Positions 17,930 through 26,946 of a DNA stretch of 64,000 nt are shown in pieces. The position numbers were made by a program, and so were the translations under genes. Every line of letters begins with the position of its first letter. Positions within the stretch are counted from its first letter, which is position 1. Origin of the DNA: Phycisphaeraceae bacterium (GTDB lineage: Bacteria; Planctomycetota; Phycisphaerae; Phycisphaerales; UBA1924). The stretch covers positions 2,025,649 through 2,089,648 of the forward strand of contig CP075368.1 in assembly GCA_019454185.1 (NCBI GenBank), in the 5' to 3' direction. The notes under the pieces are model-generated. The model was given only the letters and a program-made list of their open reading frames with translations, was not told the origin of the DNA and did not search any database.

Positions 17930-19360
17930 TCAAGTCTTCACTCGTACCTGACCACGCTTCTGCACCATGTCCCCCGACACCAGAGCAAGCTTGACGAGCT
18001 CGGATCTTGCTTCGTCAAACAAGACTCTCTCGTCGCGGCTCTGTCTCAGCAGCGCGTCGATCCGCGGCATCAACTCGATGGCCACGTCGGTCTCCGCGCT
18101 CGACCCCGACGCATACGCACCGATGCGAACAAGCTCCTCAATGTCGCGGTAGAGCGCAACAAGCCGCTGGATCTGCCGTCGCGCCGACTGATGCCCCTTA
18201 TCAGTCACGTCGTCAGCGACTCGACTGACCGAGTCCAGAACGTCTACCGCTGGATAGTGGCCGCGTTGCGCAAGCTTACGAGAGAGCCACACATGCCCAT
18301 CCAGGATGCCTCGTGACGCGTCGGCAACCGGCTCGGTCATGTCGTCACCCTCAACCAGAACGCTGAAGATGCCCGTCACAGATCCTGATCTGCCCCCGGG
18401 GAGATCAACCGCACCTGCACGCTCCATGAGTTGTGCGAGACTGGCAAACACGCTCGGCGTGTACCCGCGTGTGGCGGGCGGCTCACCCACCGTGAGCCCG
18501 ATCTGGCGCTGGGAATGCGCGAATCGCGTGACGGAATCCATGATCAGCATCACGTCCATCGCGCGATCTCTGAACCACTCGGAGATCGACATCGCCGCCA
18601 TCGCCGCACGAACGCGCATCAAGGGCGACTCATCCCCCGTCGCGACGACAACGACAGATCGAGCCAGCCCCTCAGGCCCGAGTGTGTGCTCGACAAAGTC
18701 GCGCACCTCTCGCCCTCGCTCGCCGATCAGCGCGACGACTGACACGTCCGCGCTCGTCCCCTTTGCGATCGTTCCGAGCAGTGTGCTCTTGCCCACACCA
18801 GGTCCGGCAAAGATTCCCATTCGCTGTCCACGCCCCATCGTCATCATGAGGTCGATCGATCGCACCCCGGTGTCGATCCGCTCGGTCACACGCCTCCGCG
18901 TCATCGCCCGCAGCGGCTCCGGAGAGAGCAGCGTCGGCGACAGCCCCGACACCGGTCCCTTGCCGTCGATCGGCCTTCCAAGACCGTCGATCACCCGCCC
19001 GACAAGCGACATCCCCGCACCGATCGTCGGCGATGACTGCTCACCAACCACATCATCACCCGGGCGAACACCGTTCATTCGACCCAGCGACATGATGACC
19101 GCGTGCTCGCGAGAGAATCCGACGATCTCCCCCGCGCACGCGCCATCGCCACGCCCGATCGAAACCAGTGTCCCCACCGGCAAAGGAAGGTCCTCAACGA
19201 GCACGGTCATCCCACGCACCGCCGCAACCCGCCCGGTGACCCCGAGCGGCTGCGCCCTGCCGAGCATCGAGAACTCTGGTCCGAGATCCATGGCAACACG
19301 CGAGCCACATGGTGTTGCGCGGCCACTCGCCTCCGCCCCTTTCGCTCGCGCAGCAGTCAT
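17930..19360 (-). CDS. fliI: Flagellum-specific ATPase FliI
   Basis: FliI is the F1-beta-like ATPase of the export apparatus at the cytoplasmic face. The 476-residue protein shows Walker A GIFAGPGVGKSTLLG near residue 182 and ERGREVRDFVEH. The Walker B region is VMLIMDSVTRFAHSQRQIGL, followed by GEPPATRGYTPSVFA, a near-invariant FliI/SctN block. LPGGRSGSVTGIFSVLVEGDD is also characteristic. The start overlaps the fliH stop by 4 bases. The length is close to enteric FliI (456). Confidence 0.97.
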   Translation of the reverse strand: MTAARAKGAEASGRATPCGSRVAMDLGPEFSMLGRAQPLGVTGRVAAVRGMTVLVEDLPLPVGTLVSIGRGDGACAGEIVGFSREHAVIMSLGRMNGVRPGDDVVGEQSSPTIGAGMSLVGRVIDGLGRPIDGKGPVSGLSPTLLSPEPLRAMTRRRVTERIDTGVRSIDLMMTMGRGQRMGIFAGPGVGKSTLLGTIAKGTSADVSVVALIGERGREVRDFVEHTLGPEGLARSVVVVATGDESPLMRVRAAMAAMSISEWFRDRAMDVMLIMDSVTRFAHSQRQIGLTVGEPPATRGYTPSVFASLAQLMERAGAVDLPGGRSGSVTGIFSVLVEGDDMTEPVADASRGILDGHVWLSRKLAQRGHYPAVDVLDSVSRVADDVTDKGHQSARRQIQRLVALYRDIEELVRIGAYASGSSAETDVAIELMPRIDALLRQSRDERVLFDEARSELVKLALVSGDMVQKRGQVRVKT

Positions 19361-20166
19361 GCCGCGGATCTCGACTGATCGCCCGTGATCTCACCCTGCT
19401 CCCTCTGGCCGACAGTGCGTTCATCCTCCGCAGCGACAACAGGACGTAACGCACCCTCGATCGAGCAACCCCGCGCACCGATCGCCGAGGCCAGACGGTC
19501 GAGCTGAGACCGAAGCGTCGCGTCGATCATCCCTCCGGACTCGGTTCGTACCACGCAGCCGCCTCGTGGAATATCGCGATCGAGCGCGATCTCAGCGTGG
19601 GTCACCTCAGAGAACCGCTGCACAAGACCCGGCAAAGCCCCTCTCACGAGTTCCTCATCATCGGGGTGGATCGCAACCGCGATACGCGTCGCACGGGCAA
19701 GAACACCAAGCGCCGCCTCGATCTGTCGCAACACAACCGACTCGTCCGCTTCGACCGAGCGCCGAATGACACGCTCGGCGAGCGCAACCGCGAGTGAAAC
19801 AGCATCCCTGCGGAGCGCCGACAGCATCTCCGTACGTTGGGCCTCAAACTCCTGGATCTCACGCTCCCAGGACTGCTGCAATCTCGCCAACTCTGCCGCG
19901 TGAGATTCCAAGGCAGCCCGACGCCCCTCCTCAATACCAGCAGCACGTCCCTCTTCCAGCCCCTTCTGATACCCCTCTGCACGCCCCTGTTCCGAAGCGC
20001 CCGAGAGCAGTCGCTCACGCTCGGCTGTGGCCTCAGCAACGATCCGCGCGGCATCTGCCTGCGCTTTCGCAGCCAGACGCTCGCCCTCGCGCGCCATGTC
20101 CCCGAGATTCATCACGATGGCGTCTCTTGCCATCTGCTGGATGTCGGGACGCCGTATCAGACCCAT
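19357..20166 (-). CDS. fliH: Flagellar assembly protein FliH
   Basis: FliH inhibits FliI and tethers it to the C-ring. The 269-residue protein has a charged coiled-coil middle containing a run of glycine-spaced repeats (GRAEGYQKGLEEGRAAG at about residues 60-80); such GxxxG runs are characteristic of FliH. The C-terminal domain includes RDAVSLAVALAERVIRRSVEAD and a V-ATPase-E-like ending with IDATLRSQLDRL. The position between fliG and fliI supports it. Confidence 0.92.
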   Translation of the reverse strand: MGLIRRPDIQQMARDAIVMNLGDMAREGERLAAKAQADAARIVAEATAERERLLSGASEQGRAEGYQKGLEEGRAAGIEEGRRAALESHAAELARLQQSWEREIQEFEAQRTEMLSALRRDAVSLAVALAERVIRRSVEADESVVLRQIEAALGVLARATRIAVAIHPDDEELVRGALPGLVQRFSEVTHAEIALDRDIPRGGCVVRTESGGMIDATLRSQLDRLASAIGARGCSIEGALRPVVAAEDERTVGQREQGEITGDQSRSAA

Positions 20167-20205
20167 CGATCACGCTCCGCTTGTCGCAACACCGCTTGCT
20201 GCCGG

Positions 20206-21243
20206 TCAGACCATCATCTCGCTCTCACCGCGCCCAGAGATCGCGACCTCTCCGGACTCTTCCAGACGCCTGACGACATCGACGATCCGCTGCTGCGCCG
20301 ATTCGACATCGCTCACGCGCACAGGACCCATGTACTCCATGTCTTCCTTGATCATCGATGCCGCACGCTCGGACATGTTGCCGAAGATCTTCTGCTTCAA
20401 CTCCTCGCTCGCGGTCTTCAGCGCCAACGCAAGCTCGCTGTTCTCGACCTCCTTCAGAACGGCCTGGATCCCCTTGTCGTTGACCATGAGGATGTCCTCG
20501 AACACGAACATCAACCGCCTGATCTGTTCCACCAGATCCGGATCGTCCGCCTCGAGACCCTCCATGATCGATTTCTCTGTCGAGCGATCGGCGAGATTCA
20601 GGATCTCCGCAACAGTCGGCACACCACCCGCCTTCTCCATCGACTGTGTCAGCATGCTCGCCAGGCGGCTCTCCAGCCCCTTCTCCACCTCGCGGATGAC
20701 CTCGGGATTGGTCTGCTCCATGTTCGCGATCCGCTTGATCACCTCGATCTGCTTCTGCACCGGCAACCCGCCGATGATCTCCGCCGCCTTGTGATGCGGA
20801 AGATGGCATGTGATCAGCGCGATCGTCTGCGGGTGCTCATCCTGAATGAACGTCAAGAGGTTGTCCGTCTCGGCGCGCTGCAGGAAGCTGAACGGTGTCT
20901 TCTGCACCTGCGTCTGGATCTGGGCAAGCACCCTCTCTGCCTGCTTCGGATCGAGCGACTGGGCAAGCACCTGCTTCGCGTAATCCAGACTCCCCTCGTT
21001 CACGAACCGCTGCGCCATCGTCAGGTTGTAGAACTCCTCCACCACAGCCGACTGGAGCGCATCCGGCACACGCCCGAGACCCGCAAGCTCGCGCGTGACC
21101 TCCTCGACAGTCTCCGCCGGAAGCGACTTGAGCATCGCCGCCGCCTGCTCCGGACCGATCGTCAAAAGCAGGATCGCGGCCTTCGTCAGGCCTTCCAACT
21201 CCGCCGGGTCGCTCGGCAGTTTGTCATGTGGCTTCCGCGCCAT
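20206..21243 (-). CDS. fliG: Flagellar motor switch protein FliG
   Basis: FliG joins the MS-ring to the C-ring and provides the charged helix that contacts the stator. The 345-residue protein has the N-terminal domain (GLTKAAILLLTIGPEQAAAML), the middle domain with the EHPQ-type motif (DEHPQTIALITCHLPHHKA at about residues 133-150), and the C-terminal domain (FEDILMVNDKGIQAVLKEVEN, followed by LALALKTASEELKQK and a GPVRVSDVESAQQ block). The length matches the family. fliF ends 30 bases upstream. Confidence 0.97.
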   Translation of the reverse strand: MARKPHDKLPSDPAELEGLTKAAILLLTIGPEQAAAMLKSLPAETVEEVTRELAGLGRVPDALQSAVVEEFYNLTMAQRFVNEGSLDYAKQVLAQSLDPKQAERVLAQIQTQVQKTPFSFLQRAETDNLLTFIQDEHPQTIALITCHLPHHKAAEIIGGLPVQKQIEVIKRIANMEQTNPEVIREVEKGLESRLASMLTQSMEKAGGVPTVAEILNLADRSTEKSIMEGLEADDPDLVEQIRRLMFVFEDILMVNDKGIQAVLKEVENSELALALKTASEELKQKIFGNMSERAASMIKEDMEYMGPVRVSDVESAQQRIVDVVRRLEESGEVAISGRGESEMMV

Positions 21244-21273
21244 CGCTCACTCCGCTACGACCAATCCCTGCGA

Positions 21274-22977
21274 TCACTGATCAACCTGGAGCCAACGGTT
21301 CAACACGCGTGTCGTCCCGACCGGATCCGTCTTCACCATCTCACCCAGCTGCTCGAGCATCTTCTGCACACGCACCGAGTCCTCTTCGATCTCGATCCCC
21401 GCCATCGCGGTCTCCATCTCGTCTGCCTCTCCCACGACGCTCGCGCCGGTCTCAAGCGTGGGCGGAACGCCGACGATCTCCTGCGGCGTCGGCAGCGACA
21501 CCGGCTTCGTCGTCTTCCTCACCATGAGAAGCATCATCCCGACTGCCGCGAGCGCCAGCACACCGAGCACACCCTTCTCGATCAGACCACTGCCCGTCCC
21601 GAGCGCAAGTACGCCCCCGCCACCAGATCCGAACATCCCCGCCTGTGTCGGACCGCCGACACCTATCGGCGGCAACTCGACCGGCACCATCGACACACGA
21701 ACCTCGCCATCCGTGGCTCCAGCCCTCAAATGAGGCAGAAGACTCGCCCGAATGTCCGCTTCGATCTCCATGAACTTGTCGCGAACCTCGTCCTGCGTGA
21801 TCGCAACCGGCGCGCTGGTCGAAGCCCCGCCAGACGCCAACTCCTTCGCCCGCTTCACGAGCATCTCGACGTACCCCTGCGGCACGTTCACACTCGCCGC
21901 CAGTCTGGTCGTCATCCCGCGTGGATCCACCACCCGTTCGGTCTTGGAACCGACACGATTCTCCATCTCTGTCTGAGTGTCCTTCTGCTCGGACCTCTGC
22001 CCGGAGCCCCCGCTGCCGCGAGAGATATCCTGACCCTGGTTCGAGCGGATACCCGGCTCGGCTGATCCGCCCCCGGAAGAGTCCGTGACGCTGTTCTTCG
22101 TTTCGCTCCTCAGCAGCGAGACCGTGCCCCCCTCGTCCACCGACGAATACATCGTGGACTGTGAATCGCGCCGGGTGATGTCAACCTCCGCAGTCACCGC
22201 CACCACCACGCCCGGGATATACGACACAAGCTCCAGAATCTGGCGGCGTTTCTGCTCCTCGGCATGCGCCGCGGCCTCTCGATAGTGGACCGGCATCACC
22301 TGATCCGACGACGTCGGCGTCCGCTGACGCCCCGTCGAGCCATCGATCACACGCACGTTATCCACAAGCAGTCCGGACTTCGCACCGCTCACAAGAGACG
22401 CGACCGCGTCCACCGTCGCCTGATCCAACGCTCTGCCACCATCCGTAAAGACCGTTACCGAAGCGGTCGGCTTCCGGACCGCAGCCCCCAGCCCGACCGC
22501 CTGCGGCGCGTCGATCAAGACCGTCGCCCGCCGGATTCCCTTGAAGTTCGAGATCACTCTTCCAAGCTCGTTCTGCAGAGCGATCTGGAACATCTGCTCG
22601 TTCTGTGTGCGTGAGTTCTGCCAGCTCTGCTTCTCGATCAGGTTCCTGAAGAGGAGCGACGTGTCATCGGGAAGGTGCCCCTCCTCCTGGAGCATCGCAA
22701 GCGCGCGCCCCTCCGTGCCCGGCTGGACCATCAACCGACCGTTCTCGTCCCTGACCTGGATGTTCGACGCTCTCAGAATCGCCGATGCCCGGGCCTGCTC
22801 CGCCGGAGCCACTCCGGGCAGAAGCTCAACCATCGCCGGGCTGCCGGCATACTGAGAGACAAGAAAGAGCGCCATCGCTGCGATCACGCACACGGAGCCG
22901 ATCAGCATCTTCTGGGTCGGCGTCAGCACGCCCAGGCGCTTCCGGACCAACGCGATCGCGTTCTGTAAACGCTCCAA
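21274..22977 (-). CDS. fliF: Flagellar MS-ring protein FliF
   Basis: FliF forms the MS-ring, the inner-membrane base of the flagellum. The 567-residue protein has a first membrane helix at about residues 22-45 (MLIGSVCVIAAMALFLVSQY) and the YscJ/FliF ring-building motifs (EQARASAILRASNIQ). SYIPGVVVAVTAEVDI is in the second ring-building region. A second membrane helix follows near residues 463-485, and the short C-terminal tail that binds FliG ends the protein. The start is a TTG with AGGAGG six bases upstream. It is followed by fliG. Confidence 0.96.
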   Translation of the reverse strand: MERLQNAIALVRKRLGVLTPTQKMLIGSVCVIAAMALFLVSQYAGSPAMVELLPGVAPAEQARASAILRASNIQVRDENGRLMVQPGTEGRALAMLQEEGHLPDDTSLLFRNLIEKQSWQNSRTQNEQMFQIALQNELGRVISNFKGIRRATVLIDAPQAVGLGAAVRKPTASVTVFTDGGRALDQATVDAVASLVSGAKSGLLVDNVRVIDGSTGRQRTPTSSDQVMPVHYREAAAHAEEQKRRQILELVSYIPGVVVAVTAEVDITRRDSQSTMYSSVDEGGTVSLLRSETKNSVTDSSGGGSAEPGIRSNQGQDISRGSGGSGQRSEQKDTQTEMENRVGSKTERVVDPRGMTTRLAASVNVPQGYVEMLVKRAKELASGGASTSAPVAITQDEVRDKFMEIEADIRASLLPHLRAGATDGEVRVSMVPVELPPIGVGGPTQAGMFGSGGGGVLALGTGSGLIEKGVLGVLALAAVGMMLLMVRKTTKPVSLPTPQEIVGVPPTLETGASVVGEADEMETAMAGIEIEEDSVRVQKMLEQLGEMVKTDPVGTTRVLNRWLQVDQ

Positions 22978-23146
22978 GACCGGCCTCCTGCCGAGAGTCC
23001 CCGTTCCACGGAGACATCAACCCGCAGGCACGACGCCCTCGGGCGACCCTTACCTTCGGCCAGAGACATCGCTTTGCTTCAAACCTGCGCTCTGCCGAGC
23101 GCACCATTCTGCGCGACGCGCACTTCCTGCCCGGTCGAATCCCGGA

Positions 23147-23488
23147 TCAGACGCGCATCTGCTTCACTTCTTCCAGCGCATCCATCATCCGGTTCCGCAC
23201 GCTCTGAAGCGCCCGAAACGCCAGATCGGCCTTGTGCGTCGCCAGGATCACGCCCTCGACATCCTGCCGCTCTCCGGTCTGCAACTGCTCGATCGCGAGC
23301 GTCGCGTCCTTCTGCAACTCATTGACCTGCTCGATGTTGCGCATCAGAACATCACGGAATGACGGACCGGACTCCGGCTTGCCCTGCGCCGCACCGGGAA
23401 GAGCATTCCCGTTCGGTGCCGCACGGCCGACAAACCCGTCACCCCCGCGGATCAGTCCAAGTGGATCAGACACGTGCAGCCCTCTCAT
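23147..23488 (-). CDS. fliE: Flagellar hook-basal body complex protein FliE
   Basis: FliE is the MS-ring to rod junction protein and one of the first exported. The 113-residue protein has an unconserved head and the FliE core from about residue 43: FRDVLMRNIEQVNELQKDA, then VEGVILATHKADLAFRALQSVRNRMMDALEEV in consecutive parts. The typical ending with paired hydrophobic and charged residues is present. Gene order flgB-flgC-fliE-fliF is the classic rod operon. The 169 bases between fliE and fliF contain nothing recognisable. Confidence 0.95.
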   Translation of the reverse strand: MRGLHVSDPLGLIRGGDGFVGRAAPNGNALPGAAQGKPESGPSFRDVLMRNIEQVNELQKDATLAIEQLQTGERQDVEGVILATHKADLAFRALQSVRNRMMDALEEVKQMRV

Positions 23489-23536
23489 TCACCGTTCGAT
23501 TCAATCTACGCACGAGCCATGCCACTCGCAACCCGC

Positions 23537-23953
23537 TCACGCAAGCAGCCGGAGCGCCTGCATCAGCATCGACTTGGTCGCCTCCGCGGCCTGAACGTTC
23601 GCCTCATACGACCGCACCGCCTCCATCGCGTTCAACTGCTCCACGATCGGATTGATATCCGGCACCTTCACATAGCCGCGCTCATCCGCGAAAGGATGCG
23701 CCGGATCGTGCTTCTCGATCAGCGCATCGTCATTCACCATGATCTTCGCCACGTGCACGCCGAGCTTCCGTCCTTCCGGTGTGCTCGCCGCCGGATCCCC
23801 CGGCGCAAACATGGCCTGGCGACGCCGATACGGGTTGTACTTCCCGTCCGCATCGACGAGCGTGTCGCGATTGGCGATATTCGCGGCGATCGACGCGAAT
23901 CGCGTCCGCTCCGCCACCATGCCGCTGGTCGAGATGTCAAGCGCTCCGTACAC
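23537..23953 (-). CDS. flgC: Flagellar basal-body rod protein FlgC
   Basis: FlgC is a proximal rod subunit. The 138-residue protein has the rod signature (LDISTSGMVAERTRFASIAANIAN), the FlgC-type middle (VHVAKIMVNDDALIEKHDPAHPFADERGYV) read as two consecutive blocks, and the C-terminal conserved helix (VEQLNAMEAVRSYEANVQAAE and ATKSMLMQALRLL). The length fits the family. It lies 20 bases after flgB. Confidence 0.96.
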   Translation of the reverse strand: MYGALDISTSGMVAERTRFASIAANIANRDTLVDADGKYNPYRRRQAMFAPGDPAASTPEGRKLGVHVAKIMVNDDALIEKHDPAHPFADERGYVKVPDINPIVEQLNAMEAVRSYEANVQAAEATKSMLMQALRLLA

Positions 23954-23973
23954 CCGGTGGACTCCTTATCCGA

Positions 23974-24417
23974 TCAAACCCGCTGTGCAATCGCCATCTT
24001 CATGATCTCGGACTGGCTTCTCATGAGATCGATCGCCACCCGGTACGCCGCAGAATTCTCGGCCATGTCCTGCATCAGCCGCTCGATATCCCGGTTGTTG
24101 CGATCATGGAACAGGACACCCGACCGAGGCGACTTGGGCGAGAGCCGAAGGCCCGCCGGGCCGATCTGGATCTCGCGCGAGCTCGGCGGCCGCAGCTCTC
24201 CCTGCATGCCCCCCGCAGATCCGCGCCTCTCACGCCGTTCCTGCACCGCCTCGCGCAGATACTGCTGAAAGGTCTCGGGGCTGACGTCACGCTGCACGAA
24301 GTCCGGCGTGCTCAGGTTCGCGATGTTGTGGGCGAGCAGCCGCTGCCTTGCGCTCGCATACCCGACCGCCATCTCAAGGACGGGCAACGCGCCGGTATTG
24401 ACAATCCCGTTGATCAT
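23974..24417 (-). CDS. flgB: Flagellar basal-body rod protein FlgB
   Basis: FlgB is a proximal rod subunit exported through the flagellar secretion channel. The 147-residue protein carries the FlgB N-terminal pattern (VLEMAVGYASARQRLLAHNIANLSTPDF in consecutive parts) and a C-terminal helix (IERLMQDMAENSAAYRVAIDLM). It opens the rod operon. The ATG at 24417 fits the family start, but no strong ribosome site lies between it and the candidate sigma54 element 15 bases upstream. Confidence 0.94.
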   Translation of the reverse strand: MINGIVNTGALPVLEMAVGYASARQRLLAHNIANLSTPDFVQRDVSPETFQQYLREAVQERRERRGSAGGMQGELRPPSSREIQIGPAGLRLSPKSPRSGVLFHDRNNRDIERLMQDMAENSAAYRVAIDLMRSQSEIMKMAIAQRV

Positions 24418-24431
24418 CTCGCCACTGCCCT

Positions 24432-24447
24432 CGCAACCGCCGCGCCA
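24432..24447 (-). promoter_or_regulatory. Candidate sigma54 promoter in front of flgB
   Basis: The minus strand reads TGGCGCGGCGGTTGCG. The GG and GC doublets have the exact sigma54 spacing, and the match to TGGCACG-N4-TTGCW is 10 of the 11 defined positions up to the C of the -12 element. It lies in the gap between the sigma54-type regulator gene and flgB. The predicted start near 24421 leaves only about 4 bases before the flgB ATG, which is a weakness. In GC-rich DNA a chance match is possible. Confidence 0.45.
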
Positions 24448-24487
24448 CTCTCATGGACTCGACCCACCGCTCCAACTCTCCCCCCAC

Positions 24488-25993
24488 TTACAGCGTCTCG
24501 GCGACGATCTTCTCTTCCTTCCACTTCTTGATCTTGAGCCCGAGTGTCCGCACGCCAATCCCGAGCTCCTTTGCCGTCTTGAGCCGGTGGCCATCGTGCT
24601 TCCCCAGCGTTCGCAGAATCGCCATCCGCTCGATCTCTTCCAGCTTCAGCCCGTCCAGCTCGATCCCAGTCGGCTTCCCCTCAACCAAGCGTTCAGGACG
24701 GGAGTATCCATTCTGACCCAAACCAGATCCGATTCCGGTACCGATCAGCGCACTCGCCGACCCGGGCATGCTCGGAGCCGGAGCCACAAGCCCACCGAGC
24801 AGCCACGGCTCGATGAGCGACGCGGGCATCTCAACACTACCGCCACCCGTCGCAGCCCAGATCACAACCGCGCGCTCACAGATGTTCTGGAGTTCGCGCA
24901 CATTCCCGGGCCACGAGTACGAACACAGAAGCGCCATCGCGTCGGGCTCGAAGCCCATCGATTGGCGACCATCTCTCAGACAGATCTCATCAACAAAATG
25001 CTCAGCCAGCTCAGGGACGTCCTCCGCGCGATCCCGCAGCGGCGGCAGATGGATCGGCAGCACATTCAACCGGAAGAACAGATCCTGGCGGAACTGGCCT
25101 GCCGAGACCGACCGGGGCAGATCCCGGTTGCTCGTCGCCACGACCCGCACGTCAACGCCGATCGTGATCGAAGACCCCACCCGCTCGAACGCCCGCTCCT
25201 GCAACACGCGCAGCAACTTCGCCTGCACGCTGGGGCTCACCTCGCTGATCTCATCAAGCAGGAGCGTGCCCCCGTCCGCAAGCTCGAACCTCCCCTTCCG
25301 CATCCGGTCCGCGCCAGTGAACGCGCCACGCTCGTGACCGAAGAGCTCACTCTCCAGAAGCGACTCGGACAGCGCGGCACAGTTCACGGCGAGCATCGGC
25401 CTCCCCGCCCGGGGCGAGATCTCGTGGATCGCCGTCGAAACGACCTCCTTGCCCGTGCCAGATTCCCCGCAGATCAGCACGTTCCCATGCGAAGAAGCCA
25501 CAGCCATCACCTGCTCTTTGACCCGGCGCATCGCTGCCGACGACCCGATCAATCGCTCAAGCCCGGAGTACTCGATCTGCCCGTCCGCTCGCCCGCTCGC
25601 CACGCGAAGCACGGCGTTCTCGCGGACGACACCGGCGTGCTGCACCGCTCGCTTGATCGCGACAACCAGCTCATCTCCCTCGAATGGCTTGGTCAGGTAG
25701 TCGAACGCGCCGACCCGCATCGCCTTAACAGCCGTCTCGATCGTGCCGAAAGCGGTCATGAGCACGATCGGCAGCTCCTCATCGATCGCTCGTATCCGCT
25801 CGATCAGCTCGATCCCGCTCAGCCCGGGCATCCGAAGGTCCGTCACGACCGCAGCAGGACGTCGGCGAGCGATCATCTCCAGCGCAGCGGCCCCGTCCGT
25901 GGCCGTCGCCACCTCGAACCCCGCCCGCTCGAGAGTCCCCGCGACGCTGTCGCGCATCATCTCCTTGTCATCAACGACCAGAACCATGCTCAT
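24488..25993 (-). CDS. Sigma54-dependent response regulator (FlrC/FlgR/NtrC type)
   Basis: This is the activator half of a two-component system, expected to switch on sigma54-dependent flagellar promoters. The 501-residue protein has a receiver domain with D8/D9, phosphoacceptor D52 (VVTDLRMPG), T80 and K102. The AAA+ domain has Walker A GESGTGKE at 176-183 and GAFTGA at 223-228, the loop that contacts sigma54, and LLLDEIS. The C-terminal FIS-type helix-turn-helix reads KTAKELGIGVRTLGLKIKKW. The start at 25993 overlaps the kinase stop in an ATGA. It directly precedes flgB, as FlrBC/FleSR/FlgSR genes adjoin flagellar genes elsewhere. Confidence 0.92.
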   Translation of the reverse strand: MSMVLVVDDKEMMRDSVAGTLERAGFEVATATDGAAALEMIARRRPAAVVTDLRMPGLSGIELIERIRAIDEELPIVLMTAFGTIETAVKAMRVGAFDYLTKPFEGDELVVAIKRAVQHAGVVRENAVLRVASGRADGQIEYSGLERLIGSSAAMRRVKEQVMAVASSHGNVLICGESGTGKEVVSTAIHEISPRAGRPMLAVNCAALSESLLESELFGHERGAFTGADRMRKGRFELADGGTLLLDEISEVSPSVQAKLLRVLQERAFERVGSSITIGVDVRVVATSNRDLPRSVSAGQFRQDLFFRLNVLPIHLPPLRDRAEDVPELAEHFVDEICLRDGRQSMGFEPDAMALLCSYSWPGNVRELQNICERAVVIWAATGGGSVEMPASLIEPWLLGGLVAPAPSMPGSASALIGTGIGSGLGQNGYSRPERLVEGKPTGIELDGLKLEEIERMAILRTLGKHDGHRLKTAKELGIGVRTLGLKIKKWKEEKIVAETL

Positions 25994-26946
25994 CCCGCGT
26001 GCTCCCTGCTCAGAAGTCCGGCGCCACACAGCCGCTCGCTCTCGCGCAACGGCCACCACAACTCCACGCACGCGCCGCTCGGACGCTCGCGCCTCACAAC
26101 CACCCTGCCGCCGTGCGCCTCCATGATCCGGTGCACGATCGACAGGCCAAGTCCTGTTCCAGCCGCACGCGTGGTGTAAAACGGGTTGAACATGCGAGCG
26201 ATCACATCATCGCTCATGCCCGGGCCGCTATCGCGCACCCACACCACGCTCCAACCCTCTCCCTCACCGCGTGCCCCCCACTCCTGCCTCGCCCCGAGCA
26301 CCAACTCGTGCCCGCCATCCCTCGGACCGCTCTCGGCCATCGCCTCAACAGCGTTCCGAATGATGTTCAAGACCGCACGCTCCGCGAGAGCGTGGTCGCA
26401 AACCATCAGCCCATCCCCCTCGATCGCCCAGGCCGTGCGCAGCCCGCCGGGCACCAACGCCAGCACATCCGCGCACTGCTCCAACGCGCGATCGAGCAGG
26501 TCTCGCCCCTCGACGACACCCAGCCGAGGCCTCATCTCCCTCGCAAACGCGAGCACATCGCCCACGACAGCATCCAACCCCTTCGCCGCGCCCGCGATCT
26601 TTCTCGCGATCTCGCGCGACGCTGGATGATCCGCAAGATCATCCTCCAGCATCCGGGCATACAGCTTGATCGATCCAACGGGGTTTCGAACCTCGTGCGC
26701 GATGCCCGCGGCCATTTCCCCAATCGCAGCCAGCCGCCTCGAACGCTCCAGCTCCTCGTTCGCTCGCTCGAGTTCCGCGTTCAGGCGCGCGACCTCGGCC
26801 CGCAACTGCCCGTGCGTCCGCTCCAACCGCTCCGTCACCTCATTGAACGCGCCAAGCAGCTCCGCAAGATCGGTCGGCGTCAGGGCCGCCCTTCCCGCGG
26901 CTTCGAACGCTGCTGCCTGGTCCGCGATCAGTTCCATTGTGCTCAT
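25990..26946 (-). CDS. Cytoplasmic histidine kinase, partner of the flagellar sigma54 regulator
   Basis: This 318-residue kinase lacks membrane helices and any recognisable input domain. A helical head of about 70 residues, coiled-coil in character, leads into the H-box with H84 (IGEMAAGIAHEVRNPVGSIK). The ATPase domain has the N-box (AERAVLNIIRNAVEAM), G1 (VWVRDSGPGMSDDV) and G2 (GTGLGLSIVHRIMEAHGG). This resembles NtrB/FlgS/FlrB kinases that sense assembly state rather than an external ligand. It overlaps both neighbours by 4 bases, so it is co-translated with the FlgN-like protein and the regulator. Confidence 0.92.
   Translation of the reverse strand: MSTMELIADQAAAFEAAGRAALTPTDLAELLGAFNEVTERLERTHGQLRAEVARLNAELERANEELERSRRLAAIGEMAAGIAHEVRNPVGSIKLYARMLEDDLADHPASREIARKIAGAAKGLDAVVGDVLAFAREMRPRLGVVEGRDLLDRALEQCADVLALVPGGLRTAWAIEGDGLMVCDHALAERAVLNIIRNAVEAMAESGPRDGGHELVLGARQEWGARGEGEGWSVVWVRDSGPGMSDDVIARMFNPFYTTRAAGTGLGLSIVHRIMEAHGGRVVVRRERPSGACVELWWPLRESERLCGAGLLSREHAG

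Noticed and set aside
19837..22065. A 742-codon plus-strand frame opposite fliH, fliG and fliF
   Set aside because: It is antisense to three clear flagellar genes, has an Arg/Leu/His-rich composition typical of GC-rich shadow frames, and lacks any recognisable domain.
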